From Enoplolaimus lenunculus (taxonomy: Eukaryota > Nematoda > Enoplea > Enoplida > Thoracostomopsidae): a DNA stretch of 64,000 bases. Of this stretch, positions 28,816 to 44,641 are shown piece after piece. The stretch is taken from positions 124,001-188,000 of the forward strand of contig JASANG010003752.1 in the NCBI GenBank assembly GCA_030248215.1, in the 5' to 3' direction. Each line of letters starts with the position of its first letter. The first letter of the stretch is position 1. The translations under genes were made by a program, and so were the position numbers. The notes below the pieces were generated by a model. That model saw only the letters and a list, made by a program, of their open reading frames with translations. It had not been told where the DNA came from and searched no databases.

Positions 28816-31800
28816 ATGGCGACTAACCCGTTGGCTCTCAGCACATTTGTATTGGGTAAGTGTTGCGTTTTGAATTAAGGCTTTGATATTCCCCCTGACA
28901 ACAACAGAACACAAAATCTAACATAAAAATTCAGTAGGTACTTGAATACTTAATGTGCAATTTTTTCTGTTAGGGCAAAAGGTTATGAACCATGTATGCT
29001 AGCGTGCAGTGGCGGATCCAGGATCTCAAAATGGGGGGGCAAAATTTCACAGGTAATAAACTTACTTTTGACTAACACCCAAACCACGAACTATTGTCAC
29101 AAAATTGCTATATAATTTTGGTCGAGATGCTGTTGGGGGAGTTCACGGCCCTGGTGGCCCTCCTCATGGATCCGCCATTGCTAGCGTGAGCCAAAAATTT
29201 CTAAAAAGGCGGCGGTGAGCAAGCCCGACTTGTGATAGTTACCAGAACATATGCGTATATATATATGTATATATGTATAATGACAGTAGTATTGTGCAAA
29301 TGAACACATTAAAATAACGGAAACGGAAACAGATATCCGATCACACCATGAATGGCAACACTTACTTATCTTTTACTTTATTCACCCCGGCCTGCGCTGA
29401 ATTGCTTGCTTAACTTTCAATTTCAACTTTCAGCCAATCTGATTCATTTGGTATCTGGTCAGGTTCAAGAAATCCGTCTTGCCGTCTGCCAAGGCCTCGG
29501 ATTTACTCACACCGCCCTTCCAAATAGCTTTGGTCACAAAACTCAAGAAGATATCGCCGTGGATATTGCAATGTATACGTCAGTTGCACGATTTGCGCCT
29601 TGTTCCGGTGAATTCCGACGGTTCGTTTGCAGTTTGCACATGCCGTTGTGCCAGAGTGCAACCTGTGAAAATATGGTTCAAGTCCCGTGTCAAAGCCTTT
29701 GTCTCGCCGCTCAAAATTCATGCGAGCCATATTTGAACAATATCGGCCTGGCGTGGCCTAAACGGCTAAATTGCTCGAAAATCTGGTTCACTTACGACTG
29801 CCTAAAACCAACCTCAGCATCAGCGAACGAAACCAAACCAGTTTCAGGTCAAACCAATGAAAGCAATCGAAAATTGAAATCTGGTTCAACCACAACTGGC
29901 AACGAACCAGAATTCAGACGGCGACGGCCAATCAGTAACCGAAAAGTAGCCGCTGCCAGAGTCACCAGCAGAACTCGCCGAACACAAAATCCAAAACTAA
30001 AAGTTGAGTTAACAACAACAACAACAACACCAACAACGCCAGAAACGACAACCGAAGACTTCACAGAAACAACATCAACCGCAACAGACCTGTTGACTAC
30101 AACTGTGACCGAAATTGAATCCGTAGAAAATGATAAACAAATCAACAACAATTCGAAAAGCGATGAAAGTCAAGAAAAATCCAAAGGTAATCCCTTATAA
30201 TCTAAGGAATTTAGGTCGTGTGGCTTTCGAATCAGCGTAACCTGAGGTTCAAAATTCAGCACATTTTTTGCATATGATTAGCCCTGTGCCTGTACCAAGT
30301 TTGAGTGGAACAACTGCAATGGTTAGCGAGTTTGAAAACCTTTTAACAAACTGATGATAGTTAATATACACATTTAAGAATATGCACGCAAAATAAAATT
30401 GCCTTGTACTCAAGAAATATTGTCTGAAATTTAAGACAATTATGTCTTAATACAGACTCCATACATATATGTTTTGAATTACAGACTTTTATTTCTTAAA
30501 ATTTTCATAAGTATGGGTCTGAAATAACTCACACTTAAATTCTTAAATTTAAGACTTAAATTTAAGACAATTATGTCCTAATACAGACTCCAGACATATA
30601 TGTTTTGAATTCCAGACTTTTATTTCTTAAAACTTTTACAAGTATGGGTCTGAAATAACTCACAGTTAAATTCTTAAATTTAAGACTTTGATTCATGAAC
30701 GATTAAGACAAATATTTCTGAAATACATGACTAATATGTCTGAAATAAAACACAGATTTGCCAGGCAAGCCGGCTTCATAATTGGGGCTAAAGTTCAACC
30801 AAACACCCTAATTTTGCAATCTAAGATACGTTTAAGACGTAAACTTAGGTTGGGGGAAATCTGAGCTCAACCCGAAAAAGCGAAATATCTTTGATGCTGA
30901 ATTCGTTAATTTTAGCAACAATCTAAAATAGCAAGATGTAAACGGATAGTAAAAATAACTAAAACAGATAGGGATCGAAATAAACGAATACGGATATTGA
31001 ATGTTTCAAAGATGTTTCAAATTTCTTGACTATAGAGACATTTGTGTTTTAACCATTTAAGAAACAAAATTTTTGAACCGTTTAAGGCTATTAATGTCTG
31101 AATAACAACACATTTATGTCTTGAAAATTTAAGAAAGTAGGACCCTTAAAATTTTCATACAGTTTATTTTGTGTGTGGGACAAGGTTTGTAATGTTGCGC
31201 ATACTGTATACACGAAAAGGTTTGTAAAATTAAAGTCTGATAGCCCTACTGATAAAAGATCGTTGAAACACGAATTATTTTAAGCAAAATTCGCGTAAGT
31301 AACTTTAGTTCGCCTGCTTTGGCCAAATTTATTCAGCTTAAGTATTTTTCATCTCTGGTTACAGCCTGGCAATCATAAATCGTTTTACACCATACCGTTA
31401 CTTTTTATATATTTGAGTTTATAGCATTTCAATATATATACATTGTTACACCAAAAATAAAAACCCGCGTACACTGCAATAAATGGTGAGTCAAATTCAC
31501 TCTCTCCGAAATAGGCTCTACGAAACTACATAAACTGAGTCAAATTCGACTGCACCAGAGTCAAATTCAACTCCAACAGAGTCAAATTCGACTCCACCTG
31601 AGTCAAATTCGACTCCAACAGAGTCAAATTCGACTCCACCAGAGTCAAATTCGACACACTTAGTCGCACGTTTGACTCTGGTGGAGTAGAATTTGACTCA
31701 GATTGTGTAGTCCAGTACAGCGTATTTCGGAGGGAGTCAATTTGAGTCACCAATGTTTGCAGTGTAAATATCGGTGTTAAATTTTACACAAATATGCAAA

Positions 31801-32641
31801 AAATCGTATATCCTTCATTCGCTTATAAAACCTGAATTAAACATACAAAATAGTTAAACTTTTATCCTGAAAATTCTTAAACAACAAACAACCGACTGTT
31901 TTATTTTTGTCAAAATTTAAAACATTTTTATAATTTAAAACTAAACAAAAGTTCATGGTTGCTATTAAAGATATATATATATGTATATATATACAATATT
32001 AATGATATTTGAGTTCAAATACTCCCTAATATATACCACTGTCCGAGCTGTCCGCGCTGTCGAAACTGTCCCTACTCGGTCAACACTTTATAACTGTTTC
32101 CCATGTCCCAACAGACCCCACGGTCCCAACGGGTGTCCAAACGTCCCACGTCTAGAACAGGGACGGAACTTTTTCCTGCAGGTCTGTAACAGAGTGTGCT
32201 TTGGGTTGCGCTAAACATTTGTCGACGTCCGGTGCCGTCCTTCACCTGTGCGGCGCTGTCCGTCGCTTGCACGGCGCCGTCCGTCACCGTGCGGAATCGT
32301 ACACAAATAACTCACGTACGATAACGTATGGTACGAATGGTGACGGACGGCGCCGTACGCGTGACGGACGACGCCGGACATCGAGTACAGCACAACCCTT
32401 AAGCTTTAGACGCACATTGTTGTTTAGGCTTAGGCTTAGGTATAAGGTCATTATTACACTTAGGCTTAGGCTTAGGAATAACTGTTCCGGCCCTGTTCTA
32501 TACACGGGCCGTCCGAACAGTCTCACTTTCCCAGATGTCTCCACCGTCCCAACTGCGTTCCGCTGTCCCAACTGTCCCAATTATACTTGCTGGTTGCACT
32601 CTTGGTACATTGCTGTGCCGGGTCAGTGGGGCGGTCATTAG

Positions 32642-32711
<70 letters not shown>

Positions 32712-32904
32712 TATACAAATTTTAGAAATAGATCCATCTCAACAAGAAGAAGACAAAACCAGCACAAAAGTTGCTAAAACAGTCGCGTACGACGACAAAA
32801 GCGAACATTTGATGCACGATGGACCAATGAAAATGACTGCAATACGACTGATGGACAAAATGAGGGACATCATCTACGAACTAGAAAATATGATTCTTAT
32901 TTGA
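28816..32904 (+). CDS. secreted Frizzled cysteine-rich-domain protein with Thr-rich tail
   Basis: Three exons in agreeing phase, 28816-28855, 29434-30186 and 32726-32904, predict 323 aa. Exon 1 and the start of exon 2 make a hydrophobic signal-peptide-like N terminus ending near HLVSGQ. Residues about 25-140 form a Frizzled CRD, a Wnt-binding fold. Visible landmarks are PNSFGHKTQED, FAPCSGEFRRFVCSLHMPLC, PCQSLCLAAQNSCEPYL and WPKRLNC. The first cysteine usual in the family is missing and an extra one follows PLC (SATC). Then come N-glycosylation-type NET and NES sites, basic RRRR-like runs and a threonine/proline-rich stretch (TTTTTTPTTPETTT), followed by an acidic tail. There is no seven-helix domain and no netrin-like domain before the TGA, so it could be a secreted Wnt modulator. 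An alternative start at 29352 inside the same frame is possible, and the third exon is supported only by phase and splice signals. Confidence 0.7.
29007..29180. mobile_element. hAT-like MITE (GTGGCGGATCC family), perfect 8-bp duplication
   Basis: A 174-bp element from CAGTGGCGGATCCAGGATC to CATGGATCCGCCATTG. It is flanked by identical CTAGCGTG (28999-29006 and 29181-29188). It sits in intron 1 of the CRD gene and is the best-preserved of three copies in the window. Confidence 0.92.
30384..31175. repeat. long interspersed repeat with inverted ends, CRD-gene intron 2
   Basis: The left end ACGCAAAATAAAATTG and the right end TTTATTTTGTGTGTGG are near inverted repeats. The first part is a duplicated unit of about 120 bp (30425-30545 and 30546-30680) with TTTAAGACAATTATGTC and CATACATATATGTTTTGAAT blocks. 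A related copy lacking the left part is at 50615-51080, sharing AGTTCAACCAAA/AGCTCAACCAAA, GAGCTC and TTTAAGGCTATTAAT. Confidence 0.6.
31472..31764. mobile_element. TA-flanked MITE with internal GAGTCAAATTCGACTC repeats
   Basis: A CACTGCAATAAATGGTGAGT left end and its inverse (ATGTTTGCAGTG) bound a 293-bp element flanked by TA on both sides. The interior holds about six 18-bp units GAGTCAAATTCGACTCCA, most of them palindromic. A smaller copy with fewer units is at 49796-49994. The TA target is Tc1/mariner-like. Confidence 0.85.
32143..32510. mobile_element. TTAGGC-hexamer MITE split by a GC-rich fold-back element
   Basis: The left end GTCCCACGTCTAGAACAGGG and the right end CCCTGTTCTATACACGGGCC are family termini. 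The flanks GTCCAAAC (32135-32142) and GTCCGAAC (32511-32518) agree at seven of eight positions. TTAGGC hexamers lie at 32430-32480. The element is interrupted at 32203-32398. Confidence 0.82.
32203..32398. mobile_element. GC-rich fold-back MITE nested in the hexamer MITE
   Basis: The ends GGGTTGCGCT and AGCACAACCC are inverted. Both arms continue with GTCGACGTCCGG/CCGGACATCGAG and several CCGTCCGTCACCGTGCGG units. Adjacent host bases TTT/TTA may be a 3-bp target duplication of the PIF/Harbinger kind, which is tentative. Confidence 0.7.
32643..32708. repeat. (AT)n microsatellite upstream of CRD-gene exon 3
   Basis: About 33 uninterrupted AT dinucleotides end 17 bases before the exon 3 start at 32726. 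Confidence 0.95.
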
Positions 32905-34159
32905 GAAATTCGAAAAAAACTATTATTCAGGTGTCAGTTTAGCGAACGGGGTATGAATATTATTTGAAAGATCTGGATTGATATTAAAGCGTGGGAAACT
33001 TGCCATAATATTTTACCCTCAGAGAGTTCTAGAACGCGAGTCACATTTTCAAGATGTATAAAAATGTTCATCTCTGAAAATGGTGCGGCTATGCAGACGT
33101 TGTAGAAATAACGAAAATTTTGTTATTTACACTCAAAATTGCCAATTGTATATAACGTATATATATCTGGCAATTTTGTATTGAAAATATGCTGCAATTG
33201 TTCAAAATGAAATAAAAATACGAAATTCACCAAATTTTAAAAAATTTTGATGCATAAGCTATTTTTCTTCAAAATTTTAGAAAGTTACACATACACGACT
33301 CAATTGTTTTGGCAAAATATAAAACATCTCTGAGCTTTTATACTTCAATATCCGCTTTCCGTAATTTTGATCGCTATCCGGTTTTGTTATTTTTACTATA
33401 CCTTTATACACAATGTTTTTAGTTTAGATAGAATTTTGTGAAACTTCAGTTAAGGAAGCAACCATAGGTGAAAAATCCAGAGCCAAGCCAGAGATAAACT
33501 TAACGGAATTGCCGGAGCTGGACAAAATATATAAAGCAGTTAATGATGCTGAATTCGTTAAGCAACAATCATTAAAAGCAGGGCAAAGGGAAAGTAAAAA
33601 ATAACGAAAACGGATAGAGATCGAAATGACGGAAACGGATATTGAAGAATAAATGTTCCAAAGATGTTTTATTTTTTAGCAGTACAAAACAGATACCGAT
33701 TTCTACCGTAAACGAATATCCAGTTTGTAAACACCCTTTATAGAAAGCTGTGAAACTTTTTAGCTGCGCGTCTTAAAATACTTTCATCAAAGAAAGCACA
33801 AACAAGCAAATTGAACAAAGCAGCTAACATTTTTACACCTAAACTGCTAAAACTTGCAGCACAACTTTATACTGGATCAAGTCAATTTTTTACCGCATAG
33901 AAGCTGACCTCTGATATTATTTGGCCCTAGGCTGCGTAGAACTCAGCAGATTTTAAAATATGCTCCACCAAGAAAAAACTGGTAAAACTTTGAACACGAA
34001 GAAGCAGTAAAAGCTCTGTTCGGGAACAAAAATCTAAACAGCTCAAAAAGAATGACAAACCAGTTTACTTTATTAGCAAGGATACGGTACAGAATGATGA
34101 CATTTTACAAAATGACCCATATTTGCAGCTACCTATATTGCATTGCATATAATGAAGAC
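32905..34159. other. intergenic, no gene seen
   Basis: AT-rich sequence. Two short blocks (33340-33400 and 33560-33680) share ATATCCGCTTTCCGTAATTT and GGATAGAGATCGAAATGACG with sequences at 1355-1410 and 30930-31020, so they are repeat-derived. No coding signal. Confidence 0.5.
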
Positions 34160-34333
34160 GGCCCATGTATGAACAGGACCAGCTCGTTTTCCGCGGAGGG
34201 GCTATAATAGAGTCAGTTTAAGCTTTAGAATATTTGTTTCCTTAGGCTCTAGGCTTAGGAATAGGTTCATCCATACGCTTAAGCTTAGGAATATGCTTAT
34301 ACCACTGTTTCGATCCTCTTCTATACATGGGCC
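34160..34333. mobile_element. TTAGGC-hexamer MITE
   Basis: It starts GGCCCATGTATGAACAGG and ends CTTCTATACATGGGCC, with internal AGTTTAAGCTTTAGA and TTAGGC-like hexamers. The flanks ATGAAGAC and ATGAACTG share their first five bases. Confidence 0.82.
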
Positions 34334-35636
34334 ATGAACTGTCAATTCATTAAACTAAAGAAAATACTAAAGTGATACAGTTAAAATTTCTGTCGCCAAT
34401 CTAAAACGAACGCTCTCATGATTGACTGCATATATATATATACATTCTTTTGTGCAATCCGAATCAAAGTATTTGTCCTTCACCGCGGGTTTCATTAAGT
34501 GTTTTAGCGAGACAAGGCTCTATAATTAGTCGTCACAAATCTATTTGTTCATGAGACAGCCTTCTGCTCACAAATAAAATTTCGCAAACGTAAACCAAAC
34601 CAGAAACACACAAACCATACAATCCTATCAATACATAACTAACTAATCAAGTTAACGCTTGACTGAAAGTTTTATTATAACCACTTGCATGCTAGCTTTA
34701 AAGCGAAGTCTATCCACACTCGAAGAATTAATCTATTTGATACACCTGACATGTTTCCAATTTACAACATACACAGCGCAGCAAAAAAAGACATACAAGC
34801 TCGCTGATTAAAGAATTATACACGGTGTTCACAATAATTTTTATCGAAAATATTTTTCAATTACTTGCTTCATATTCAACGGCTTACCGCATTATAAATC
34901 GGAAGGTTTAAAGAAGTACTAGCATTCGAAATAACACAACCTCTATACAGCGTTAAAACGTCAAAATTATTGTGAACATAGCATTACGCTTCGTTAAATT
35001 GACGGTATAATAAATACAAATCAAACTAACCTGGATCGTTGAGCTCAGAAAAGGAATAAACAAATATTTTTACGTTCCAAAATGTGAGAATCGGAATTCT
35101 CGGCAAAATGTTTTTTGCAGCGTTTTGCTGCAACTGATTTGCCAAGATACTAAGCATCAAAAATCCATTAATTCAAAGAACGCCCAAAAACGGGCGTTGG
35201 GGGTAGGTGACGTCATATATCAATCTCCACTTTAAAATTGTACTTAAGTGTAAAACAATCCGTGGAACGCATATAATTTTTCCATTTTATCAAATCCAAT
35301 TATTGATTTCCCAGTTTTCACTCACAATATTACAGAACCAGCGATTGCTGTAGGAAACTTTAAATTACGTAACTATCGACCAAATGGCAAATACCAAACA
35401 AACAACACTACCAAAAGATAGCAAACCAAATTTGAAGCACAGTTGTCCAGTATTTGCGTCTGAGTTTTTTGGCCAAAACCAAAATATACATTTTGCCCAC
35501 AAAAATTATTTTTGCCCAATATAATTTGTGGGATTCTCCATTGCCCGTTCGTTAGCGGATACAACTGTTTCGCTACAAGTCTTGATTAAAAACAGACCAG
35601 TTCTGTTTTATCACCACTTTATTCGGCCACCGTAAA
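34334..35636. other. intergenic, no gene seen
   Basis: AT-rich, with no recognisable exon or repeat boundary. The block 35180-35220 (AAAAACGGGCGTTGGGGGTA) is locally GC-rich without a clear meaning. Confidence 0.4.
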
Positions 35637-35777
35637 GGTCATGGGCGGAACGTTTGTCTATGGGACTAGCTTAACCTTTAGACTAATTTTTTGCTTGGCT
35701 TAGGCTTAGGTTTATGCTTAGGCTTTGGAATATGCTTTGCTTACAATACTGTTCCGCCCCTGTTCTTTACATTGGCC
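35637..35777. mobile_element. TTAGGC-hexamer MITE, shortened
   Basis: It contains GTCATGGGCGGAACGTTTG, AGCTTAACCTTTAGACTAAT, TTGGCTTAGGCTTAGG and the right end GTTCCGCCCCTGTTCTTTAC followed by ATTGGCC. The left terminus is decayed. Confidence 0.7.
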
Positions 35778-37454
35778 CTTTATTCTAACAAAATAAGTTA
35801 AAAAATTACTCCTATTTCTCTCTCGTGTATTAGGAGGTAACATTGTTTTCATTGAAAAAAGTCGTAGATTTTTGAAATGGCGCTCAAGCCCATCATTTTC
35901 TAAACAAAAATCCTACAAAGTGTCTGGATCCATTCACAGAATACTTACAGGAGCACTGAAACACTTTATATTAAAAAATGGGCGCGTAGCCAAGATATTT
36001 CAGCCATAAACCGCCTAATGTTAATACCGTGAATGAAAAACAAACTCTGGTTTGTGACGTTTGAAAGCGAATTAAAAACATCTACTTACTATTGTGACTG
36101 ACACAATTACATAAGTTTAAGCTGCACCCATCAGGTAAAAGCTTAAACTTCAATATAGAACCACGGACACAGCAGGTTTTTTGTTTACAAGCCCAATATG
36201 CATTGCTGGTAAAATTTTTCTTGGTGTCCGGCACAATAAGTTACGGCGCAACCCTAATAGTTCCTGCCTAAGTTTATGTGCATAACCTTTTTTCACACCA
36301 GGCATACAGTAACTTAGTCGCTATTTTCCAGACAGAATACAACTACAACAATTACATCTGTGTACAACATTGAATTTCGAACCATTATCCTACATAAATA
36401 GACACATAACAGATATTTTATGATTAAATACATTATGTTATAGTTTTATGATACAATCATTTTCCATCAAACATGGATTTTCAATTATTATAGTACAACC
36501 TCAGACAAAATCAGGCTGCTGACACGCACACAATATGTATTTTTTAAAAATTCTCACATTCCATTAAATATTTTACGTATAAATAATGCAAGTCTTCAGT
36601 TTTAGATTAAAATCCACTGGCCAGGTACCCTATATTCAAACGCCTGTAGCACCAATCACCAGTTAGCGATAGCTTCTCACTAAAATAAACAACTTGAGAC
36701 AACCGCAAAAGCATTTACTGCAAAAAACACCAGCGCGTTTCCATAAAATTTGATTTACTGGTTCAAAAGTCACAAGACTTATCACTAAGTGGCGACTGGT
36801 ATGACACGCATTTTAGAATATGGTTTCAACCCAAGGTTCAGAAAAGTATGCAGTCAAGATTTTGGAAACACATTTACATACGCTCTATAAAAATTTATAT
36901 CAGCGTTCTTGCGTTATCAACTAAAAGTTCCAAAAACGCTTTGACGAAAAAGTCAAAGGTTAAATATGAACATTGCCCCCTTGGCTTCGCCCTTGCCAAG
37001 GTTGTACACCTAAACAAATTTCCTATGGCAACGTCTAATTCGTTTCATACAGCGGTTGGACTGCATCTGGTAGCTGCAGCGTTTCCTACTGACTTCCGAT
37101 CAGTTGCATTTGGTGTCGCACCAAGATTGTTGCTTCTGCTGTTGCCACCGCGGGCTGTGCGATTTTTCACCAGTCCCGGAGTTGAATTTGGCGACTGCTG
37201 ATAAGGTGGCGATATATCAGTAGCAGGGTTATTCACTGAATAGGATCGGTTCCTAAATACACATGAACAAAAGTTTTGTATATTTTCAGCTCACAAACTA
37301 TTATCTACGTTTGACAAGGATTAATTTTTAATATTTTTAAAAACGATGGTGTATGCAAAAGATCATTGTGTTATCACTCAAGATTTTACCTCGTAACAAA
37401 GATCAGTTGTTGCTAAGCAACATTGTAGCAAAAACGTAACACGGACAAATTAAC
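35778..37454. other. intergenic 3' of nud-2, with one MITE-like repeat
   Basis: About 36634-36823 is bounded by ATTCAAACGCCTGTAGCACC and TGACACGCATTTTAGAAT, with inner inverted GATAG/ATCACCAGTT motifs. It resembles sequences at 41718-41940, 20080-20260 and 30220-30370. On the minus strand 37236-37045 an open frame (SPPYQQSP, RTARGG, Ser/Asn/Thr-rich) follows an acceptor-like TATTCAG and may be a nud-2 tail exon, but the phase does not fit. Confidence 0.45.
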
Positions 37455-41500
<4,046 letters not shown>

Positions 41501-42610
41501 TACTGTCAGAAAACTCACCTATTATATACAGTACTGTATTCTCAATTGTACTATCTGTGACAAATACACCAATTATATATCATACACCACACAAGTAGAC
41601 CCTTCCAGCTTCTCAAAACGTTTATTTCATATAACACTTCCATTCTAAAATCCAATTAGACTCCTAGCTACGTAGCGACGAATAGACAATTTCGTTCCTC
41701 ACGTAATTATCATTACTTCTAAGCCGTATTCTAAAATGTGTATAGCACCTATCACCAGTTGTTGATAGGTTTTCTAGCAATCGAACCAGTAAATTTTGAG
41801 ACTCAAAACTTAGCACACTTTTGCATATGATTTGGTCTGCTCCTGTACCAATTTTGAGTTTTAAACAACTGCAATATTTAGTGAGTTTAAAACCCTGCTA
41901 ACTGATGATAGTTGCCATACACATTAAGGTTATGGGTCCTAATAGTTGACACGCACAACGCCAGCGATTCGCAACTATATTCGCAACTGTCGTCAAGCTT
42001 CAGTAATTATTGAGGCCATCACCAAAAATTACGAAATTCTTAAATTTCAAAATAAAACCCACAACTTTGTTCGATTGTTTGCGCGCTGCTTGCACCGTTG
42101 CTACAAACTGGTTGGATATTAAAAGATATTGTAACCCGTAAATAAAGCCACTGCTTGATTTGTACGGTATGGAAGGGTCTTCAAGTCAAGAAATTTCGAA
42201 TACACTCATGTCTACGCGTGAATCGTGGCCTAAAGTCAGAGGTCATCGTAAAGTCATGTCTCTGCAACCCAGCCATCTTGAATCTCATTCACTGGTTAGC
42301 TGTAGAGCATTGGCAACCGCGGCCGTTGAGAGGATTACAATTTCACACGGAGCGCTTTAACCAAATTTTAAAAGTATCTCTGCAGGCTAGCGTAAATAGC
42401 GAGAAACTTCTTCACCGCTGCAAATTTTTTTACACGCCCCAAAAGTGCCTTTTCGCGTGTTCGAAAATTTCGCGCGAATGTATCTTCCTGTATGCAAGTC
42501 TCCACAGAACGAACGCTGTTTGCCGCATGAACTGCTATACACTTTAATACACAAATTTATTTTTCAAAATCGGAATTAAACACGGGTCTGCTGCTTTATT
42601 ATTAGCATAA
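41501..42610. other. nud-2 upstream region
   Basis: Putative promoter and leader region of nud-2 (minus strand). About 41718-41940 is a MITE-like repeat (ATTCTAAAATGTGTATAGCACC at the left, related to 36634-36823). 42290-42540 is richer in CG dinucleotides (CGCGGCCG, CGCGCGAA) and could be promoter sequence. The open frames there show no domain. Confidence 0.4.
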
Positions 42611-43045
42611 CTGTAGTGTCCCGAATAAGCGGGTGTACCGCATTAAAAGACGGAGGTCCACATTTTGAGTTCCAATCAGAGTCTGTATCCCTAGTAAGAG
42701 TCCGCAAGCGTATAGAGTCCATAACCCTAAATAGAGTCCATAAATGTCAATTAACCCTAATTGTAGCGCATAGATGACTACAAGACCAAATAATTTGAGT
42801 TTGAAACTTTAAAAGCGTACTTAAATTTTTAAAGTACATTAGTATAACCTTGTATGATCGCTCAATGTATTGACACAAGACAAGTAAACGTTTAATTAAC
42901 GGATAGTTGCAGTACGGATATATATCAGTAACGAAGGAGTACGGAGCGCGGGTTAAAATAAATAACAGTCCGTAACCGAATAACAGGGGGTAGCCTCTGG
43001 AGAAGGCAAATAAATATCAGTCCCCTCTTATTCGGGTCACTACAG
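42611..43045. mobile_element. TA-flanked MITE (CTGTAGTGACCCGAATAAG family), copy 1
   Basis: The ends CTGTAGTGTCCCGAATAAG and CTTATTCGGGTCACTACAG form an inverted repeat of about 20 bp. TA follows the right end, and the left flank is AA. The interior includes GGGGTAGCCTCTGGAGAAGG and GCAAATAAATATCAG. The inverted second copy is at 51086-51456. Confidence 0.85.
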
Positions 43046-43816
43046 TAATTGTATCAACGCAAGAGGCCCAGAACATGGGCTTCCATTCAGTGGCAAATTT
43101 GTGGCCAAGAGCGCAGCGCCGGCACTCCTGTTTAACGGCTGTATTTTCCTGTAACACATGAGAGTCAAAAAATAGAATTACCGTTTTCCAGGAAGTCAAC
43201 GGACTAAAAAATGGGGGAACTTTTCCCTAAAATTAGATTTAAGCTTTGAATTTTTGTTCAAAAATTCTGCAACAGATTTCCATTTAAAGTAGCTGAAACC
43301 AAAAACCAAAAAATCTGCTATAAGACATGATATTCGAGAAATAAAGGATTGTAAAATCTGTACCCCAGAAATTTCCCATTTTAAAAGGAACCCCCTTCGG
43401 GCCGCCTCAGAAATGATTTTGAAAGATGGAGTTTAAAACGTGCGGACAGCGTTCGAAGTCACATATTATTGTCGACTCGATTCATCAGCCATCGAACTGA
43501 AGCTCGCACGGGTAACAGTTGGGGCCGGGCGGTCTGGATTTCCAATTCCAAAAAACCGAGAAATGCTTTGTAGCAAAGGGATTTAATACTGAAACACGTC
43601 ACATAGCTTTGCGGTCGTTTGGCTTGCAAATTTTTCGTCATTACCTGACACGTACAATAAAAGTTATCAGATATATCTAGCGGTCAGATAACCCTTGCGA
43701 TCCCGTATAATATCAAAATTTAAAATTGTCATACATCAATTTTATAATTTCCATCCAACTTTCTGTTCGCTTCGTTCGCGAATTCTACAAACGTCAACGT
43801 TTACTGTATATAACAT
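43046..43816. other. intergenic, GPCR 3' region
   Basis: Region 3' of the minus-strand GPCR. No exon is recognised. The sequence is not obviously repetitive apart from the flanking MITE. Confidence 0.4.
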
Positions 43817-44610
43817 CTATGGCTGCCGATAGACGCCTCCCAACTGTAAACCGTGGCTTGAGGTCTCCTGCGGCTCAACAATGACCGGATTTGGCCGATA
43901 ATGTCGTCGCCGGCTACTCGTCCGTCGAGTCATTGATATCAAAGGCGGAGTCCGTGGCGGCCGATGCCTTTTGATCAGAGCGACTGCGGCCTGGCGAAAT
44001 TTACCTGAAAACGCAATCAAAACAGCCAAATTGCTTGAACAGTCAAGTGCCGCACAAATATTGCCAATGTCAACCGCGAGTAACGATGTCGAAACAGAAA
44101 TGGTTCGCGAAACTGAAAGCGATGAAAACCGCAACGCTTCAAAACAATTGATAGCGACGGGAAAAGCAGCCAAAATTAAATGTTTCACGCTGATAATTGA
44201 GACTAAAACTGAAAAATCAAACAAAGTTGCCGCCGATGTGGCGCTGGAAGAACTCGGTAATGCTCTAATGAGCGCATGAGCATACGTTGCTCCTGGTAAC
44301 GCGAGGGCGATAGCGCTGACGGCGTTACGTAGAATAGGTCGTCTGTTCGACACGGATGAATCGTTGAATCCGGGTACGGTTAGTCCAGATGGAGACCCGG
44401 AAGCCGCTGAATTTTCACCTGATTCCGGCTGTGAACGAGACAGAAATACATTACCGACGAAACTGTTGCTGAGTTGTGATAAATTTGAAATGGTTGATTT
44501 AGAACTTTGTTTTGTATTTCTTCTTATTCCAACCTGTGGACTTTCACACCCGTATATTAATTCTGAGCTTATGCTCAGTTGTTGTTGTTGTTGCGGTTGT
44601 TGTTGTTGCT

Positions 44611-44641
<31 letters not shown>

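Noticed and set aside
31526-31753. Repetitive ESNLT-type minus-strand frame
   Set aside because: It is the 18-bp palindromic units of a MITE read in frame.
42155-42547. 130-codon plus-strand frame
   Set aside because: No domain or convincing composition. It overlaps probable upstream sequence of nud-2.
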